From: Eleginops maclovinus
Lineage: Eukaryota; Chordata; Actinopteri; Perciformes; Eleginopidae
NCBI RefSeq assembly: GCF_036324505.1
Contig: NC_086366.1
Location: forward strand, 14,177,427-14,241,426
Reading direction: 5' to 3'
DNA length: 64,000 nucleotides
The stretch's first letter is position 1. Each line of letters starts with the position of its first letter. The notes beneath the pieces are model-generated. The model worked only from the letters and a program-made list of their open reading frames with translations. It made no database searches and was not told the origin of the DNA. This document shows, one piece after another, positions 1 to 59,654 of this stretch. The translations under genes and the position numbers were made by a program.

Positions 1-1
1 A

Positions 2-955
2 AGTGAATCTGCAATAGGTAAGCAGCTTGGTGTGAAGAAATCAACTGTGGGAGCAATTATTAGAAAATGGAAGACATACAAGACCACTGCTAATCTCCCT
101 CCATCTGGGGCTCCACGCAAGATCTCACCCTGTGGGGTCAAAATGATCACAAGAACGGTGAGCAAAAATCCCAGAACCACACGGGGGGACCTAGTGAATG
201 ACCTGCAGAGAGCTGGGACCAAAGTAACAGAGGCTACCATCAGTAACACACTACGCCGCCAGGGACTTAAATCCTGCAGTTCCAGACGCGTCCCCCTGCT
301 TAAGCCAGTACATGTCCAGGCCCGTCTGAAGTTTGCTAGAGGGCATTTGGATGATCCAGAAGAGGATTGGGAGAATGTCATATGGTCAGATGAAACCAAA
401 ATAGAACTTTTTGGTAAAAACTCAACTCGTCGTGTTTGGAGGAGAAAGAATGCAGAGTTGCATCCAAAGAACACCATACCTACTGTGAAGCATGGGGGTG
501 GAAACATCATGCTTTGGGGCTGTTTTTCTGCAAAGGGACCAGGACGACTGATCCATGTAAAGGAAAGAATGAATGGGGCCATGTATCGTGAGATTTTGAG
601 TGAAAACCTCCTTCCATCAGCAAGGGCACTGAAGATGAAGCGTGGCTGGGTCTTTCAGCATGACAATGATCCCAAACACACCGCCAGGGCAACGAAGGAG
701 TGGCTTCGTAAGAAGCATTTCAAGGTCCTGGAGTGGCCTAGCCAGTCTCCAGATCTCAACCCCATAGAAAATCTTTGGAGGGAGTTGAAAGTCCGTGTTG
801 CCCAGCGACAGCCCCAAAACATCACTGCTTTAGAGGAGATCTGCATGGAGGAATGGGCCAAAATACCAGCAACAGTGTGTGAAAACCTTGTGAAGACTTA
901 CAGAAAACATTTGACCTCTGTCATTGCCAACAAAGGGGATATAACAAAGTATTGA
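2..955 (+). CDS. Tc1-like transposase, N-terminus outside window
   Basis: This is a DDE transposase that cuts and pastes the element at TA sites in the nucleus. The frame is open from base 2 (reading [13 protein letters not shown]) to TGA at 953-955, about 317 codons; full-length relatives have roughly 340, so only a short N-terminal piece is missing. Visible parts are the end of the paired-like helix-turn-helix region, a GAPRK motif like the GRPR hinge, and the catalytic triad: D in [11 protein letters not shown] (codon 389-391), D in [11 protein letters not shown] (662-664) and E in LNPIENLW (767-769). The last two are 35 residues apart, which is the DD34E arrangement. There is no internal stop or frameshift, so the copy is young or was recently active. 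A start at base 32 would be only an internal GTG. Confidence 0.95.
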   Translation, partial: SESAIGKQLGVKKSTVGAIIRKWKTYKTTANLPPSGAPRKISPCGVKMITRTVSKNPRTTRGDLVNDLQRAGTKVTEATISNTLRRQGLKSCSSRRVPLLKPVHVQARLKFARGHLDDPEEDWENVIWSDETKIELFGKNSTRRVWRRKNAELHPKNTIPTVKHGGGNIMLWGCFSAKGPGRLIHVKERMNGAMYREILSENLLPSARALKMKRGWVFQHDNDPKHTARATKEWLRKKHFKVLEWPSQSPDLNPIENLWRELKVRVAQRQPQNITALEEICMEEWAKIPATVCENLVKTYRKHLTSVIANKGDITKY

Positions 956-969
956 GATGAACTTTTGTT

Positions 970-1171
970 ATTGACCAAATACTTATTTTCCACAACAATT
1001 TGAAAATAAATTCTTTAAAAATCCTACAATGTGATTTCCTGGATTTTTTTTTCTCATTCTGTCTCTCATAGTTGAAGTATACCTATGATAAACATTACAG
1101 GCCTCTCTCATCTTTTTAAATGGGAGAACTTGCACAATTGGTCGCTGACTAAATACTTTTTTGCCCCACTG
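970..1171 (+). repeat. Right terminal inverted repeat of the Tc1 element (IR/DR type)
   Basis: About 200 bp lie between the transposase stop and the TA at 1172. Two similar transposase-binding-like motifs sit at the inner (974-991) and outer (1148-1166) ends. The outer end, TTTTTTGCCCCACTG, is typical of fish Tc1 elements. The matching left repeat is not in the window. Confidence 0.8.
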
Positions 1172-1173
1172 TA

Positions 1174-2475
1174 TGTGATTTTCTGCCTTCTTTAATGTGT
1201 ATGGATGAGCGCTTAAGAAACAACAACAGGAGTTTCCATTTCTGTCCAGACAAAAGAAGCAATGCCTAACATGATTCAATGGAAAGGCATGATTCCTTGA
1301 ATAAGGACAAGTAAAACAAGCTTCCAGACATGTAGTGTATCTATACTTGAAAGCATAAAGTGTGATTTCACTCCCAGTAACTAGATATGCCTATAACTCC
1401 CTCGTGTACATGAATAGGATTATGACAGGGATGAGGGGTCTGTCTGTTCTGGCCGTCTGAAAGCATTATTGCTGATAGACGTCAGCGGTTTCAACAGCTG
1501 TTGAGGCATCAGCTCATTATGAGGAGCAGCAGTGTTCGCTGCCCTTGTGCCTGCAGGAAATGTCTCATTTGACAGGGTAAAGTGTTAATTCTGTGTCAGG
1601 GCACTAACTCAGAGGTGTAAATTTAAATGATCCACATAACAGCTTCTGAATCCTTTATCAAGTGACTCCTAAACCGCATGTTCCCCTTCTTCCTTTTCTA
1701 ACTTTTCCATATTGCTGTAGCCTAAGCTATGACAATATATAAAGGATAGTAAAAACATCAGCAAAATGAGCATGGCTGTGGAAATAGAAACTTTATTGAA
1801 ACAGTAGAGGATGAGCGTTAGTACAGCTGTCTTTCCCTCTAACAAGTGTAGAGGCATGAATAGCACTGAGAAGACAAGGTTTGGGGTCTAACAACACCTT
1901 TGGGGTCTACAGTGCATAAAACAGAGAAAATACAAGTCTCCTTAAAAAAAATCCAAGGCATATCTCAGGGTTTATTCTGAATTAAATGCCTTCCTTTACA
2001 TTGCAATGTGTGTTTAAAATGCGCATTGTGTTGTGACTTATGCATATCTTCATCAGGTTCATTATCAGCAGTAGGTATTTTTATTATTATTGAAGGACAC
2101 TTGCATTTTATGTATTTTGAAGACCTCATTCCACCCATGTTATTAGCCCTTCACAAGCTGGAATAAGCACAGTATGAATAGAGCACCTGTATGTGACAAC
2201 AAAGACACAGCTGCACTTATACTCCATTGTCAACACCTTTAATAAGGTCATTCAGGCCAGCGTTGCACTGAAGTGGTCAATGATGTGCAGACACAACGCA
2301 AACGCTCAGAGTGGTATTATAGGGATGCTTGGCACAGCCATCGACCATGTATGGTGATAAGCTAATAGCAAAGCAGATCCAGGATTATTAACAGGGCTTT
2401 GTGCTAACCCCTCATAAGATGTACTTTGGAGATTGTCTCAATAATGCCTCCCTGAATCAAAGACTCACACCCTTA
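1174..2475. other. Intergenic, no gene seen
   Basis: AT-rich sequence between the Tc1 element and the probable 3' end of the fucosyltransferase gene. Open frames here are short and have no recognisable protein features. I see no tRNA, no strong tandem repeat and no clear transposon terminus. Confidence 0.6.
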
Positions 2476-2495
2476 AAATCTATCTGAAATGATAC

Positions 2496-2501
2496 TTTAT
2501 T
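2496..2501 (-). terminator. Candidate polyadenylation signal (AATAAA) for the fucosyltransferase gene
   Basis: On the minus strand AATAAA lies about 590 bases past the fucosyltransferase stop codon. A variant ATTAAA is closer (2909-2914). Either could end the transcript; the sequence alone does not decide. The 3' UTR would then cover roughly 2480-3092. Confidence 0.35.
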
Positions 2502-3092
2502 GATATTATTTACAACCACTTTTAAGACAATGTGTTTCATTCAACCATTCAGGCCCTGATTTCCATTTAAATTCTGTGTAAATGTTCTTGCCAAGATGTA
2601 CAAATTGCACAAGACAATAGTATGACCTTAATTATGAGTCCGTATTGTGGCACCATAAAACTTGTGCTTCATAACAATAATGTTAAATGCAAAGATGTTT
2701 ACAACAAAAACATTATTTCTTGTGATAAACTATTTTAGATGAGATGAAAGTCCAAACACAATCAAAAATATGTCCAACACTATGAATCATTATACTGTAT
2801 GACATAACTGCAGATTAAAGTTCATTCTTATGATTAAAAAAGAGATTAAAAACGAGTAGAAAATAAGCAATAGCTACATCCTCTGTGCAGCAAATCAGTG
2901 TAAAACTCTTTAATGGAACTTTGTTAAATTGCATCATCCCTATCAAGAAATCACTCAAAAAGTCATTTAAATTAAATTGAATCAACAGTTTCCCAAACAT
3001 TCACAGTTGCTGGTAATTACAGTCATGTTGTAAACATTGACAGCTACAGGTGGGCAGTGAATCCCACTGTATCAGAGTCTCTAAGGTGATTG

Positions 3093-4247
3093 TCACGAGT
3101 GGAACCATCGTGTCAGGTCTTGGACCGAGTATGTCCTGTCCCTGGTCTTCCTCACCGCCCTGCAGGCAGTGCAGTAGTGTTCAGCCCAGAAGGCGGGCTG
3201 ATGGAGGCTGTAGCTTCCTCTCCAGTCCAGGTGCCGCCTCAGCCGGGCCGGGTGCCGCCTCAGCATCAGCAGGTACCGGGCCAGCCCTCGCACTGTGGGG
3301 AAGTCATCAACGTGGATGAAGGCCTCGGGCGGCAGAAAGCGCTCATAGTTCTGCCGGGACGGACCCAGCACCACCGGGACGGCGCCGGCCCGCACTGCGT
3401 TCCACAGCTTCTCAGTGATGTAATCGGTGTGCTGCGAGTTCTCAAGTGCCAGGTAGAACTGGTACCGACCGACCAGCCGCACCACGCTGCCGCCGCTGTC
3501 TTCCGGTAAAGGCCGGCCAGCTCGCCCGAACACATCCACCCGGATGTACCGGCTGAGCTGGTGGTAGAGGGCCACGCGCGCATGGGACTCAGACCAGTTG
3601 CTGATGACCCAGGCCACAAGGCGGGGCCTGAGGAGCCGTCGGAGCGAGGGTGAGCGGAGCGAGTGGGCAAACCGGTCGTGGAGACCCTCGGTTCTGCTCC
3701 CCCGGGGGACTAGATACCCGTACGGCAGGAAGATGTCTGAATCTGCCCGGTAAGTCATCGTGAGGTTATAAACGCCCTCAAAGCGCCCCAGCCTGGGTGT
3801 GTGCGTGGGGGACTCGTAGTTCATCCATATCCACTTTTGTTCTAGTGGCCGTGGTTCCGATGGCAGGTCACCGTGGCCGGTTGCAACGTCCCGATGATGG
3901 ATGATCACCGCGTCAGCCTGCGAGTACACGCGTCCATCGTCGGTGAGCGTGCACCCGCCAATCTGATAGAGGGCAGAGCAGTTCGGAAGTTTCCGGTACT
4001 GTCCAAACGGGTGCGTCCATATCAGCAGCGTTACCACGCGGTTCTCCTCAGGGACAAACTGTTCCGCCTTGTACGGGTCCGGTAAGTAGAGCAGACTGAC
4101 CCCCAGGAGGAGCACAAACCCCACGGTGGCCCCACACACCACGAAGCAGGTCTTTCTGAGAACAGGTCCAACACATTTCCGCTGCTGGGACAAACCTGAG
4201 CGCCTGTCTGCCCTGGTAGCTGCTCTCGAGTCAGCCCCCACTCCCAT
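3093..4247 (-). CDS. GT10 alpha-1,3-fucosyltransferase, FUT4-like
   Basis: This is a Golgi type II membrane enzyme expected to transfer fucose from GDP-fucose to N-acetylglucosamine in lactosamine chains (Lewis x-type epitopes). The predicted 384 residues contain a short cytoplasmic tail, one membrane segment (about residues 33-55), a stem and a catalytic domain. Family motifs include WIWMNYESPTHTP, YRADSDIFLPYGYL, FYLALENSQHTDYITEKLW and the donor-binding VPVVLGPSRQNYERF. Three N-glycosylation sequons (NCS, NLT, NWS) are visible. The tail end (FIHVDDFP, then a CxxC) resembles FUT4 more than FUT7 or FUT9, but the exact paralogue is not certain, so no symbol is given. The coding region is one exon, as in many vertebrate GT10 genes. 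An in-frame TGA lies eight codons upstream of the chosen ATG; the intervening TTG at 4256 is an unlikely start. The gene is much more GC-rich than its flanks. Confidence 0.93.
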   Translation of the reverse strand: MGVGADSRAATRADRRSGLSQQRKCVGPVLRKTCFVVCGATVGFVLLLGVSLLYLPDPYKAEQFVPEENRVVTLLIWTHPFGQYRKLPNCSALYQIGGCTLTDDGRVYSQADAVIIHHRDVATGHGDLPSEPRPLEQKWIWMNYESPTHTPRLGRFEGVYNLTMTYRADSDIFLPYGYLVPRGSRTEGLHDRFAHSLRSPSLRRLLRPRLVAWVISNWSESHARVALYHQLSRYIRVDVFGRAGRPLPEDSGGSVVRLVGRYQFYLALENSQHTDYITEKLWNAVRAGAVPVVLGPSRQNYERFLPPEAFIHVDDFPTVRGLARYLLMLRRHPARLRRHLDWRGSYSLHQPAFWAEHYCTACRAVRKTRDRTYSVQDLTRWFHS

Positions 4248-4685
4248 CAAGTCCAAAAACCTGTCTCAAAAATTAGTGCAGTATCACAGGAACAACAGTT
4301 AATGTTGCAAGAGGACAGACATTGAAGCAGTTTGCTGGCACTCCTTTAAGTCATAAAAAAAGCCATTGTCTTGAGAAAGGTGCTGTTAACTGAGGTGAGG
4401 TTACTATGGAGCCGAGACAAACTTTTCCCTGCATTGTCGTTTCCTGCCCTATCTGTCCTCTTCACTGGACAAAACAGAGTAAAACATTTGGACCAGTGCT
4501 GTATGTTGAAACATTTCGACGTGGCAGCGTTATTCTGGGTTTCAGTTACTGGTGAATGGGGCTTTTGTGCGGCCTGTTGACGCTTGGTTGGCCTCCCAGG
4601 CACTTTTAGGTTGGGTAAACACTTGTCCTACTGATGAAGTAAGCAGAGGTCATTTTGTAAAGTACGACGAATATTTTTCAGGTAG
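4248..4685. other. 5' flank of the fucosyltransferase gene
   Basis: Holds the probable 5' UTR and promoter of the minus-strand gene. No obvious TATA box or CpG island was recognised. On the minus strand a CAG|G lies just upstream of the ATG, so a 5' UTR intron ending there is possible but unproven. Confidence 0.35.
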
Positions 4686-5140
4686 CTTGTAAACACAGTT
4701 AGGAGAAGTACTCAAATTGTGTAATTAAGTAGAAGTACCAGAGTGTAGGAATATTCTATTAGTAAAAGTCCTGCATTCAAAATATTACTCAAGATTTTTG
4801 GCACATTTCAGAGTAATATATTGTTTTGATTCTAATTATTGATGCATTCATTTGTTTATCAAAGCTGGTAAAGGTGCAGCTCTAGTTGTTGTATGCTGCA
4901 GGGTAGCTTGTGAATGTTACTCCAGGTGTCCTTTTTAAGTGTTGATGATATTGTTTATCATTAATCTATATCTTCAGAGTAATTTAAGATATTTAATCGA
5001 TGTATTTCAGTTGTAGTGGGCAAAACATTGAAAGACTTCAGGAAAGTACATATCTCTCAAAATTGTGTAGTAAAGTATCCTTATACTCAAGTACTATACT
5101 TGAGTATAAGGATACTTTACTTTAAACCACTGCTTGTAAA
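4686..5140 (+). mobile_element. Non-autonomous hAT-like MITE with 8-bp target duplication
   Basis: The octamer CTTGTAAA occurs at 4686-4693 and again at 5133-5140, flanking a 439-bp AT-rich segment with no coding capacity. The right end on the minus strand reads CAGTGGTTTAAAGTAAAGTA and the interior is full of AGTACTCAAGT-like words. This resembles the abundant fish MITEs that begin CAGTGGTGGAAAGTAAC. Eight-base duplications are the hallmark of hAT transposition. The left end (CACAGTTAGGAG) matches the right end only loosely, so the copy is old or the left terminus has decayed. Confidence 0.75.
5069..5121. repeat. Perfect 25-bp inverted repeat with 3-nt loop
   Basis: The left arm 5069-5093 (starting AGTAAAGTATCC) is the exact reverse complement of the right arm 5097-5121; the loop is CTA. 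It sits at the right end of the hAT-like MITE and can extrude as a hairpin. Confidence 0.95.
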
Positions 5141-5156
5141 TCTCTGTTTGTACAAA

Positions 5157-5169
5157 AGGTCAGGGGTCA
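5157..5169 (+). promoter_or_regulatory. DR1 nuclear-receptor motif
   Basis: AGGTCA and GGGTCA in direct orientation with a one-base spacer form a close match to the DR1 consensus bound by HNF4, COUP-TF and RXR heterodimers. The site lies 17 bases outside the MITE target duplication. Binding is inferred from the motif only. Confidence 0.4.
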
Positions 5170-7019
5170 AATAAAAGGCTGATTTAAAGTGATAGACAAC
5201 TGTCTTTTGTTAAACTAATTAACACATCCTACCTCAGTTCTTATAGGTTGACTGCTGTAATATTTCTGTGATCAAGATGTCTAACAATGTTAGAGGACTC
5301 TCAACCCTCTACGAATCCCCATATAAACGCTACACATTCCCCACTAGGTGTCCCCCTACACAAGCCGAAAGAGAAATGTCCTTTGCCGCCTGTGTTGTGT
5401 AGTGACATTGGGATTTTTCTCAAAACATGCATTAGTAATTTGGCCAATGAATAAACATTTCAGCTCAAAATTAGGCAGGCATCAGCGAGGCTTTAAAAAT
5501 GTTTGTCTTAAATGTTTTATTTATTAGATATTGCACCACCCTCTAACTAGTCATCTTAATAAATGACTCACAGTTTTAATTTAGTGTTCTAACCTAAACA
5601 TACACAACAATATACTGACATGTTTTTGTTCCTGAAAAAGGGCCAACTGTCCAGGTCGTCGTTATATGAACGCATTCTCATCAAAACTCATGAAAAAATG
5701 ATGAGGCGGCTGGGTTGGAAATCCTACACTGTGTGTTGTGTCTGATCTCTGGTGGGCAGGAAAAACACGGCATGACTGGGACAACATTATTCCTCCCCAC
5801 AGACACACAGTATGAGTGTGAGCGGAAAAAAATGGCAGGAGGAGTGGGAGGAGATGAAGCAAGAAGCATGTGTGTCTCCACTGGGTCCTCCTCCTTCCTG
5901 TTACATCCATTCACTTTTCTTCACCGTGGAGCAAAAAAAAAATCTCTTTGTGTGTTTGTATGCATGTGTGTGTGTGCGTGTGACTTGTTATCCCCATAAG
6001 AGGTTTTGTATTCTTTCTGCATTATTTATCCTTCCTTTCATCTGAACAGTTCTATTTTCAGCTGATCATTTAATGTCCTGCCCAGGGGTTGTCTTGAGCT
6101 GGGAAACTCAGCAATCTCATAAGTTATGGAGACATGGGAAGACTCAAGTATTATAAACACATGTATGTCCTTTCTCAGAAATAGCAGAGGTGGATGAGGT
6201 CAGGAAGTGACACATAGGAATGAGTTGTGTTTGTCTTCTTTCAGCTCGCTTTTGTTTATTTTTATCCTTTTTTCAAGGTGGCACAAATCCATGCAAATGT
6301 TACTGGAAAAGTGTCTCTGTTTGGTGATGTGGTGACATCTTGTTAATCTCAAATTGCAGCCAGGGTAACATTGTCCCTTTTTTCGCATTTGTCTTGCTGG
6401 AAAATAACTTTCTTTTGTCATCAGCCTCTTTCAGTTGTGGATCCAGACCTTGAATCTCCACTGAGGGATCGATATCGTGTCTTCCTCTGTTTAAACATCA
6501 CTGCAGAAACCGACCACATATGGGGCATCTCAGGTCATTTTATATTTTATAAGTCAGCCATTTTAATGTGATGTAGCTGCCGTTTTTACAGGACAAATAC
6601 ATAGAAAAGAACTACATATTTTGCTACTTTACACAATTTTTCTCTAGCCTTGTACATTTTTCAAGCCCTTGTTTACTGCTACCTTCCTTTTTGTCAGAAG
6701 TAGTACCACTGTGTATGTGTATTTGTGTGTATGTGTGTGAATCATACCAGCACAGGGAGAAGCATTCAGTTTTTGATGGGACCCCCAGGTCTTCACTCAT
6801 CTTCCCTATTGATTTTCTCTTGCTTTCCTTTTTGCACTCCCAGGGGATGGGATGTCTCAATTGGTCCCGGCCGGTGAAAGAGAGTGTGAGCGATAGGCAA
6901 ACAGATAGAAGATGAGGGACTGGAGAGAAAGAGGAAAGAGCAGGGGGGGGGAAACGTAAAACATTGAGAGAAAAAGAGGCAGGAGGGGCCTCGAGCTCGC
7001 TGATCACAGAGGCCCTGCC

Positions 7020-7072
7020 TGACCCCTGACCTTGATCATGACCTGTGAGGTTACCCCACAGGTCAGAGGTTG
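7020..7072. promoter_or_regulatory. Cluster of five nuclear-receptor half-sites
   Basis: On the minus strand 7020-7032 reads AGGTCA-G-GGGTCA, the same 13-mer as at 5157-5169. TGACCT recurs at 7039-7044. On the plus strand AGGTCA-G-AGGTTG (7060-7072) is a second DR1-like pair. The surrounding block (about 6980-7260) is GC-richer than its neighbours and could be a conserved enhancer. Confidence 0.4.
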
Positions 7073-9599
7073 TGTGAAAGTGCCACTGCGGCGATTCACT
7101 TCACTGCTGGGTGATGATGATCTTATGCAGCCTCCCCAGCCTGTCTGACATGATCAGTGTTGCTCTTCGCCTGCAGCTCCCAAGAGCCATGCATCCATCT
7201 CTAACCCGGCCACACAAGGCCCGCTAAAAGCACCTTGCAGGCAGAGTCAATGAGCAGGAGGAGAAGGGACACAAACAGAAAAGTGGGAAAGCTAAAGGAC
7301 AGAATAGCTGTTTTATTTTTTACCCTGTAGCACTGTGGGTATATAAGATCTAGTTTCATAATGGCACTGAGACAAAGCATGCGTGTTTACTTCTCTATGT
7401 TTAATAACTTTAACCAAATGTATGTGAAATAATGAGACTTTTAAGAGGCTAAATCTGTTGGGCCCTAACATGATCCTTCCCTGTTGTCCTTGTCAAGAAC
7501 AATTAACGCTGTGTTTTTTCCCTCCTTTCAAATGTTAAAATAGAGTGCAATAAAAGATGAGTGAGGGAAAAAACCCCTTCCAAGCCATTCATGCCAGACG
7601 TGCATGAGTCGCTGTGGCAGAACCTTATAATTTGTAGGTGGATTGATAACTTGGAGACTTACTTGTTACGACCTACACTGTGTACCCCCTACTGCTTCAA
7701 AGTAATCCTGAGCCAAGTGAAGCTCCACTCAAATCCTTATGGAGATACTGTTTGCTCAGTGAGAGAAAAGTGCCTGGCAGCAAAAAAAGACACTGATTTG
7801 TAATGTTCACAACAAAGTCTGCATTAAAATAAAGTATCATTATTTAAGGTTTACTTTACTTAGGATTACTAAGGATACAATTTTGCATCAAAATATGGAG
7901 CCACTATGTATTGGTAGCCTGTTGTGACAAATGATTTAACTAAAAGTCTATCATATCAATGTACCAATAGCTATAGAAAAAAAACATTTATTTATCCGCA
8001 CACACCAATTGTGTTGTCTCTTGTGTGTTTTACATATAGTCAGTCCATTTACTGTTTTATTGTTCATTGTATGATGATTCAAGGGCTCTTTTTCTGATGA
8101 TTTCTTTGAATTGATCAAAATGAAAACCTTGAGCTGTTTTTAGGAGGGGAATTTTGTTTTCTTTGTTTGCTCTGAAATGTTGTACGAAGGAAATTATATT
8201 CATGTTTCCCCACTGCACCAGGGATGTTTTTTGTGAGCAGGGTTCTGTAAGTGAATAACACTAATAAATAAAGTAACATTATAACCTTACAATAATTGAA
8301 ACATTGAGTCACTGTGTAATTTCATTTTTTGAATGAACTAACTAAACTAAACATGAAACATTTATGCTTTATGAGTCACTTTTTAGATATTATATGTTAG
8401 ATAACTTTTTTGTAGAATACTTTAAATTTTATAGTTTTATAAGTGCCATGCAAATATATACTGTGTTCTTCAGCTGTGTGTTTCCTTTGTGTGACAGTAA
8501 GAGAAAACTATACAAACACATCATAATGGACACCGTGCAAAGCTACTAAGCCTGTGGGGATTATCTCAGACCTGTATTTCTGGTTTGGCTTAATGATAGG
8601 TAGCATCACAAGTCATGCAGTCCAGGCCAAGGAAACCCTGATTAACATGGCGGAAAGGAAAAGAAATGAAAGGATTAAACACAGGATTCTCCGTTTTATG
8701 TGCAGTATTTTGTCTAAGAAGTATTTATTATACATTGAATACTTACTTATACTAATGAGCTCACTTAATAAGCTCACAGTACTGACCATTTGTTCATTTT
8801 TTTATAAAGATAAAAGAAATAGTTAAAACAGAAAAACAAATCTTTGATGTCGCTTTGTTTTCCTAAAGATAATTTTAAGGCAGCTGTTAGTTGTGATTGA
8901 AGTGCAACTCAGTACATTTTATTTAAAGGCGCCTGACTGGGTGCCATGGGTAAACTGAAGCAAGACTTTAATTCACCGTATTACGTCTATAAACGAAATA
9001 TAAATTAAGGAAAACACAATTGAGGCTAAAAATCAGTTGAGCACTGAGCACCATTCATACTGTTTAAAAAAAGGAGACCAAAACAGCTTCAAATCAAATC
9101 AAGTAATGACCTGAAATTTGAGCTAATTTAAAACACAAAAAATGCCCACCTTTGTGCAGTGAAACAGACGTTATTATCTATGGCAAATTATTGTGTTATT
9201 TTCAGTAAATGCAATCAAAGCTCAATGGCAGTGAAGAAATTAGAATGATTGTAGGCGGAAAATAAAGTTTTAAATATTTATTTTAAAAGGCTGTTTCCTC
9301 TGGAGGAAAAAAAAGCCTAAGTGTGAATGCAGGCGTTGATTTTACCCAGGCCTCACAACACACTCGGCAAGTCACATTTGGGAACCCACAAAATGCTAAA
9401 AATGAAAACAACATGTAGAACAGATGTGTTGCCCTGATAAACCTGAAGAGCTCGGCTCCGCTTTGCAGAGCGGCTAAATCTGAGGCGTGATGTGTTTTAG
9501 GGTGAACAATCCACACAGTTTGACACAGGAATTTAGGGCACTCCATATACAGTGTAATTAGAAATTCTTTGCATATCCACAAGCTGAAGGGGGGCTGAG

Positions 9600-9720
9600 G
9601 ACATGGTCAGCAGGAGTGAGGCCTCAGGAGCAGCCTGGGTTCAGTGTGTTGCTGAAGGTCACTTCAACAACAGATATGTATGCATGCTGACACTCTAACC
9701 ACTGGGCTGCCCTGCTGCTG
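9600..9720 (-). repeat. Degenerate tRNA-derived SINE fragment
   Basis: On the minus strand the right end reads GGCAGCCCAGTGGTTAGAGT, matching the D-arm/A-box region of a tRNA-derived SINE head. No clear B-box follows, so the copy is old or truncated. The left boundary is approximate. Confidence 0.4.
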
Positions 9721-10718
9721 CAATGATCTGACTGGATTAACAACAATCTTATTTGAATAACTAATCTGATTAATATCTGTTGAGCTAAATAATGCCTCAA
9801 AGGAGCATGTAAGGATGTCTTTCTTATTTATCTTATTGTAGGACCATGAACTTGGAAATATCTTGTGTCTACAGTGTAAGTCCACTCCATCTTCTTCAAT
9901 GGCCAAGTTCAGAAGGTTCCAGCAGCCCTGTTTTTTTTATGAGTTTTGATAGATCCTTTATAATAATAAAGAAAAATATAAACTAGCATTATGAAATGTA
10001 AGACATTATGGATACTTAAATTATTTATTAAATGTGATGTTTTGGTTAACAATTTAAACTGAGACTTTAATCCCAGATTATATTTACATCTGTGTTAGTT
10101 TTTCACATTAGGTTTCCAGTTATATTGAACCATTACTTTTCAACTGCAATTGTCCTTCATTCAGGTCCACAATGGAACAAATATCATTTCAATGGGGATC
10201 AGTAAAACAACTACAACACACAATATAGTATTCATACTTACATTTAGGTTGTTTTCCAGTATGTAGCTGTTATGGTGTGAATAAGCAGTTAAAAAAAATC
10301 CAATTGAGTGTATGAAACAGAAATCCCTTAATTACCGATTGAAATTATTTAAATTTATCAGAATAGCCCATTCTGTAGGAGTAATTCTGATTATTAGCGA
10401 AATAAATTATTTTATGGTCTAAATCACCTTCTTACAGAGCTCCACACAGCTCAAAGAAAGCATTGCTCCTGCTTGCCCTCCTGGTGTGCTTTTTTCTTTT
10501 TAGATATGGCTTCCAAGTAGCCTCCTGGCATTATTTTTGTATGATCTTTGCTCTCCATAAAAACATAATGATCTCTTAAGCTACAACACCAACCATTGAC
10601 TCATCTGGCGCCCCCAATTTCGTGTATTCAAGGTAATAAATGAAGAGTAATTTAATGTTGGCTCTGTTATTTACCTGTAATATCTGGATGTTGATAAAAA
10701 GCTATTTAAACAATTATA

Positions 10719-59654
<48,936 letters not shown>

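Larger units (their letters stand above)
1..1171 (+). mobile_element. Tc1/mariner DNA transposon, 3' part (5' end outside window)
   Basis: The stretch contains a transposase frame open from the window edge to 955, then about 200 bp of terminal inverted repeat ending in GCCCCACTG at 1171. A TA follows at 1172-1173, the expected Tc1/mariner target duplication. The terminal repeat shows the IR/DR layout of fish Tc1 elements: an inner motif (ACCAAATACTTATTTTCC, 974-991) resembles an outer motif (GACTAAATACTTTTTTGCC, 1148-1166). The left inverted repeat lies outside the window, so autonomy cannot be judged. This family is very abundant in teleost genomes. Confidence 0.93.
5141..10700. other. Intergenic region between the fucosyltransferase gene and cux1
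   Basis: No credible protein-coding gene is seen. The region is AT-rich except for a GC-richer, CNE-like block around 6980-7260. It includes nuclear-receptor half-site clusters at 5157-5169 and 7020-7072 and a degenerate tRNA-derived repeat near 9600-9720; these are listed separately. Upstream enhancers of cux1 or of the fucosyltransferase gene may lie here. Confidence 0.6.

Noticed and set aside
3266..3670. A 134-residue minus-strand frame and plus-strand frames at 3050-3509 inside the fucosyltransferase gene.
   Set aside because: They are shadow frames of the GC-rich coding sequence; only the 3093-4247 frame has family motifs.
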